A stretch of 6,378 nucleotides of DNA from Oscillospiraceae bacterium (GTDB lineage: Bacteria > Bacillota > Clostridia > Oscillospirales > Oscillospiraceae): contig CADCLH010000132.1 of NCBI GenBank assembly GCA_902802215.1, positions 1 to 6,378 of the forward strand, read 5' to 3'. Of this stretch, positions 5,500-6,378 are shown piece by piece. Position 1 is the first letter of the stretch; each line of letters begins with the position of its first letter. The translations under genes and the position numbers were made by a program. The notes under the pieces were generated by a model. It saw nothing but the letters and a program-made list of their open reading frames with translations. It made no database searches and had not been told where the DNA came from.

Positions 5500-5505
5500 T
5501 ATAAT
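5500..5505 (+). promoter_or_regulatory. -10 box TATAAT of the DUF4349 gene promoter
   Basis: A perfect TATAAT directly preceded by TG (not the canonical TGn spacing). The -35 region would fall at about 5476-5483, inside the 3' arm of the liv terminator, and reads CGTGCA, a poor match to TTGACA. Transcription would start near 5512, giving a leader of about 95 nt. The strong terminator upstream makes an independent promoter here necessary for the next gene. Confidence 0.55.
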
Positions 5506-5531
5506 ATCCATGTTAATACTTTTTAATAAAA

Positions 5532-5544
5532 TGTTCACGGAACA
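5532..5544. promoter_or_regulatory. Dyad TGTTC-ACG-GAACA in the leader of the DUF4349 gene
   Basis: Perfect 5-bp arms with a 3-nt centre, about 20-33 nt downstream of the predicted transcription start. The position fits an operator that blocks elongation or clearance. It does not match the Gram-positive LexA box (GAAC-n4-GTTC has the arms in the opposite order). The regulator is unknown and chance occurrence is possible. Confidence 0.35.
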
Positions 5545-5607
5545 ATCCCGGAATCCCGCGCGTCAAACAGAGCGAGGACAAAACACGCTGAAACGGAGGG
5601 AAACAAC

Positions 5608-6378
5608 ATGAAATCCATGAAACGCTTCACAGCTCTTGCGCTCAGCCTTCTCGTGATGCTCAGCCTCTGCGCCTGCGGCAGCTCGTCGAGCGCCAAGGAG
5701 GCCCGCGGCGAGGCCGCCTATTACGCTCCGGAGCCGGCCGTGCCGATGGCCGCCGAGGCGGCCTACGACATGGCCTATGAGGAGAGCGGCATGGGCGTGG
5801 CCAACACCGCGTCCGCCAAAGTGGCAGGCTCCGACACGCCCGCGGAGAACCCCGAGAAGATCATCTACTCCGCCGACGCCACCGTCGAGACCACCGAGTT
5901 CGACCAGTGTCTCGTCAATCTCGATAAGCTGCTCGCGGCCAACGGCGGCTTTGTCGAGTCCAGCTCCGTCAACGGCAGCAACTACTACGACAGCTCCCGC
6001 GGCAAGGTCTCGCGCCGCACCGCCAGCTACACCCTGCGCATCCCCAGCGCGAACTTCGGCGGGATGATGGACGCCCTGTCCACCCTCGGCAACGTGCCCT
6101 ATACCCACATGTACACCGAGAACGTCACCGCCCAGTACTACGACGTCGAGGCCCGCATGAAGGCCTACCAGAAGCAGGAGCAGCGCCTGCTCGAGATGAT
6201 GGATCTGGCCGAGACGGTGGAGGACATCATCACCATCGAGGACAAGCTCACCGACGTGCGCTACCGCATCGACTCCCTGCAGTCCAGCCTGAACAACTGG
6301 GACCGCCGCGTCAGCTATTCCACGCTCAGCCTGACCGTGCAGGAGGTGCAGGTCTACACGCCCGAGGCCGTCACGAAG
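5608..6378 (+). CDS. DUF4349 domain lipoprotein, 3' end beyond the window
   Basis: The first 257 residues of an envelope lipoprotein of unknown function. The start ATG has GGAGGG (5595-5600) 7 nt upstream. A signal peptide ends in the lipobox Leu-Cys-Ala-Cys with Cys23 as the anchor. A Ser-rich, then Ala/Glu/Tyr/Met-rich linker follows (24-82). From about residue 84 the pattern is that of DUF4349: Ile-Ile-Tyr-Ser-Ala-Asp strand, Gly-Gly-Phe-Val-Glu-Ser-Ser (113-119), Tyr-Thr-Leu-Arg-Ile-Pro (141-146), Glu-Asn-Val-Thr-Ala-Gln-Tyr-Tyr-Asp-Val-Glu-Ala-Arg (171-183), then a long charged helical hairpin/coiled coil (about 181-232) and Tyr-Ser-Thr-Leu-Ser-Leu (237-242). Family members commonly continue into a C-terminal membrane helix, which would lie outside the window. 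The gene is separated from the liv operon by a terminator and has its own promoter, so a transport role is not implied. Frame is open to the last base. Confidence 0.88.
   Translation, partial: MKSMKRFTALALSLLVMLSLCACGSSSSAKEARGEAAYYAPEPAVPMAAEAAYDMAYEESGMGVANTASAKVAGSDTPAENPEKIIYSADATVETTEFDQCLVNLDKLLAANGGFVESSSVNGSNYYDSSRGKVSRRTASYTLRIPSANFGGMMDALSTLGNVPYTHMYTENVTAQYYDVEARMKAYQKQEQRLLEMMDLAETVEDIITIEDKLTDVRYRIDSLQSSLNNWDRRVSYSTLSLTVQEVQVYTPEAVTK

Noticed and set aside
1..6378. CRISPR arrays, tRNA or rRNA genes, insertion sequences, phage genes
   Set aside because: No regularly spaced repeats, tRNA-like cloverleaf, rRNA segments, transposase motifs or terminal inverted repeats were seen.

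Overview
The window carries a complete five-gene branched-chain amino acid (LIV/HAAT-type) ABC transporter operon in the order livK-livH-livM-livG-livF, all on the plus strand. A small unrecognised two-helix membrane ORF lies upstream and the 5' part of a DUF4349 lipoprotein gene lies downstream. The host is most likely a GC-rich member of the Clostridia, in the Oscillospiraceae/Ruminococcaceae sphere. This is an inference from three things: strong AAGGAGG-type ribosome binding sites, lipobox-anchored binding proteins as in Gram-positives, and strongly G/C-ending codons set in AT-rich promoter and terminator gaps. No marker fixes the species.

Layout. Positions 1-115 hold a promoter (TTGACA, 18-nt spacer, extended -10 TGcTAAAGT) that is overlapped by two short dyads. 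Positions 116-376 encode an 86-aa predicted two-helix membrane peptide, closed by a textbook intrinsic terminator at 392-427. livK (503-1693) encodes the lipid-anchored binding protein. A 164-nt gap containing a perfect 13-bp hairpin separates it from the tightly packed block livH (1858-2736), livM (2747-3829), livG (3826-4752) and livF (4749-5453). livM/livG and livG/livF each overlap by 4 nt (ATGA). A strong terminator (5456-5487) ends the operon. A TATAAT promoter element and a TGTTC-ACG-GAACA dyad precede the DUF4349 gene (5608 to the window end, incomplete).

How the genes work together. LivK captures an amino acid (by family Leu/Ile/Val, possibly other aliphatic or polar amino acids) outside the membrane. 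LivH and LivM form the channel, and LivG and LivF are the cytoplasmic ATPase pair. The hairpin between livK and livH would favour more binding protein than membrane complex. The DUF4349 protein appears to be a separately transcribed envelope lipoprotein of unknown function.

Most of the window is ordinary transport biology and I found no evidence of a wholly new system. The features most worth a second look are the small membrane ORF and its promoter/terminator arrangement, the roughly 50-residue N-terminal extension of LivG, the Ala/Pro decapeptide repeat in the LivK linker, and the livK-livH hairpin.
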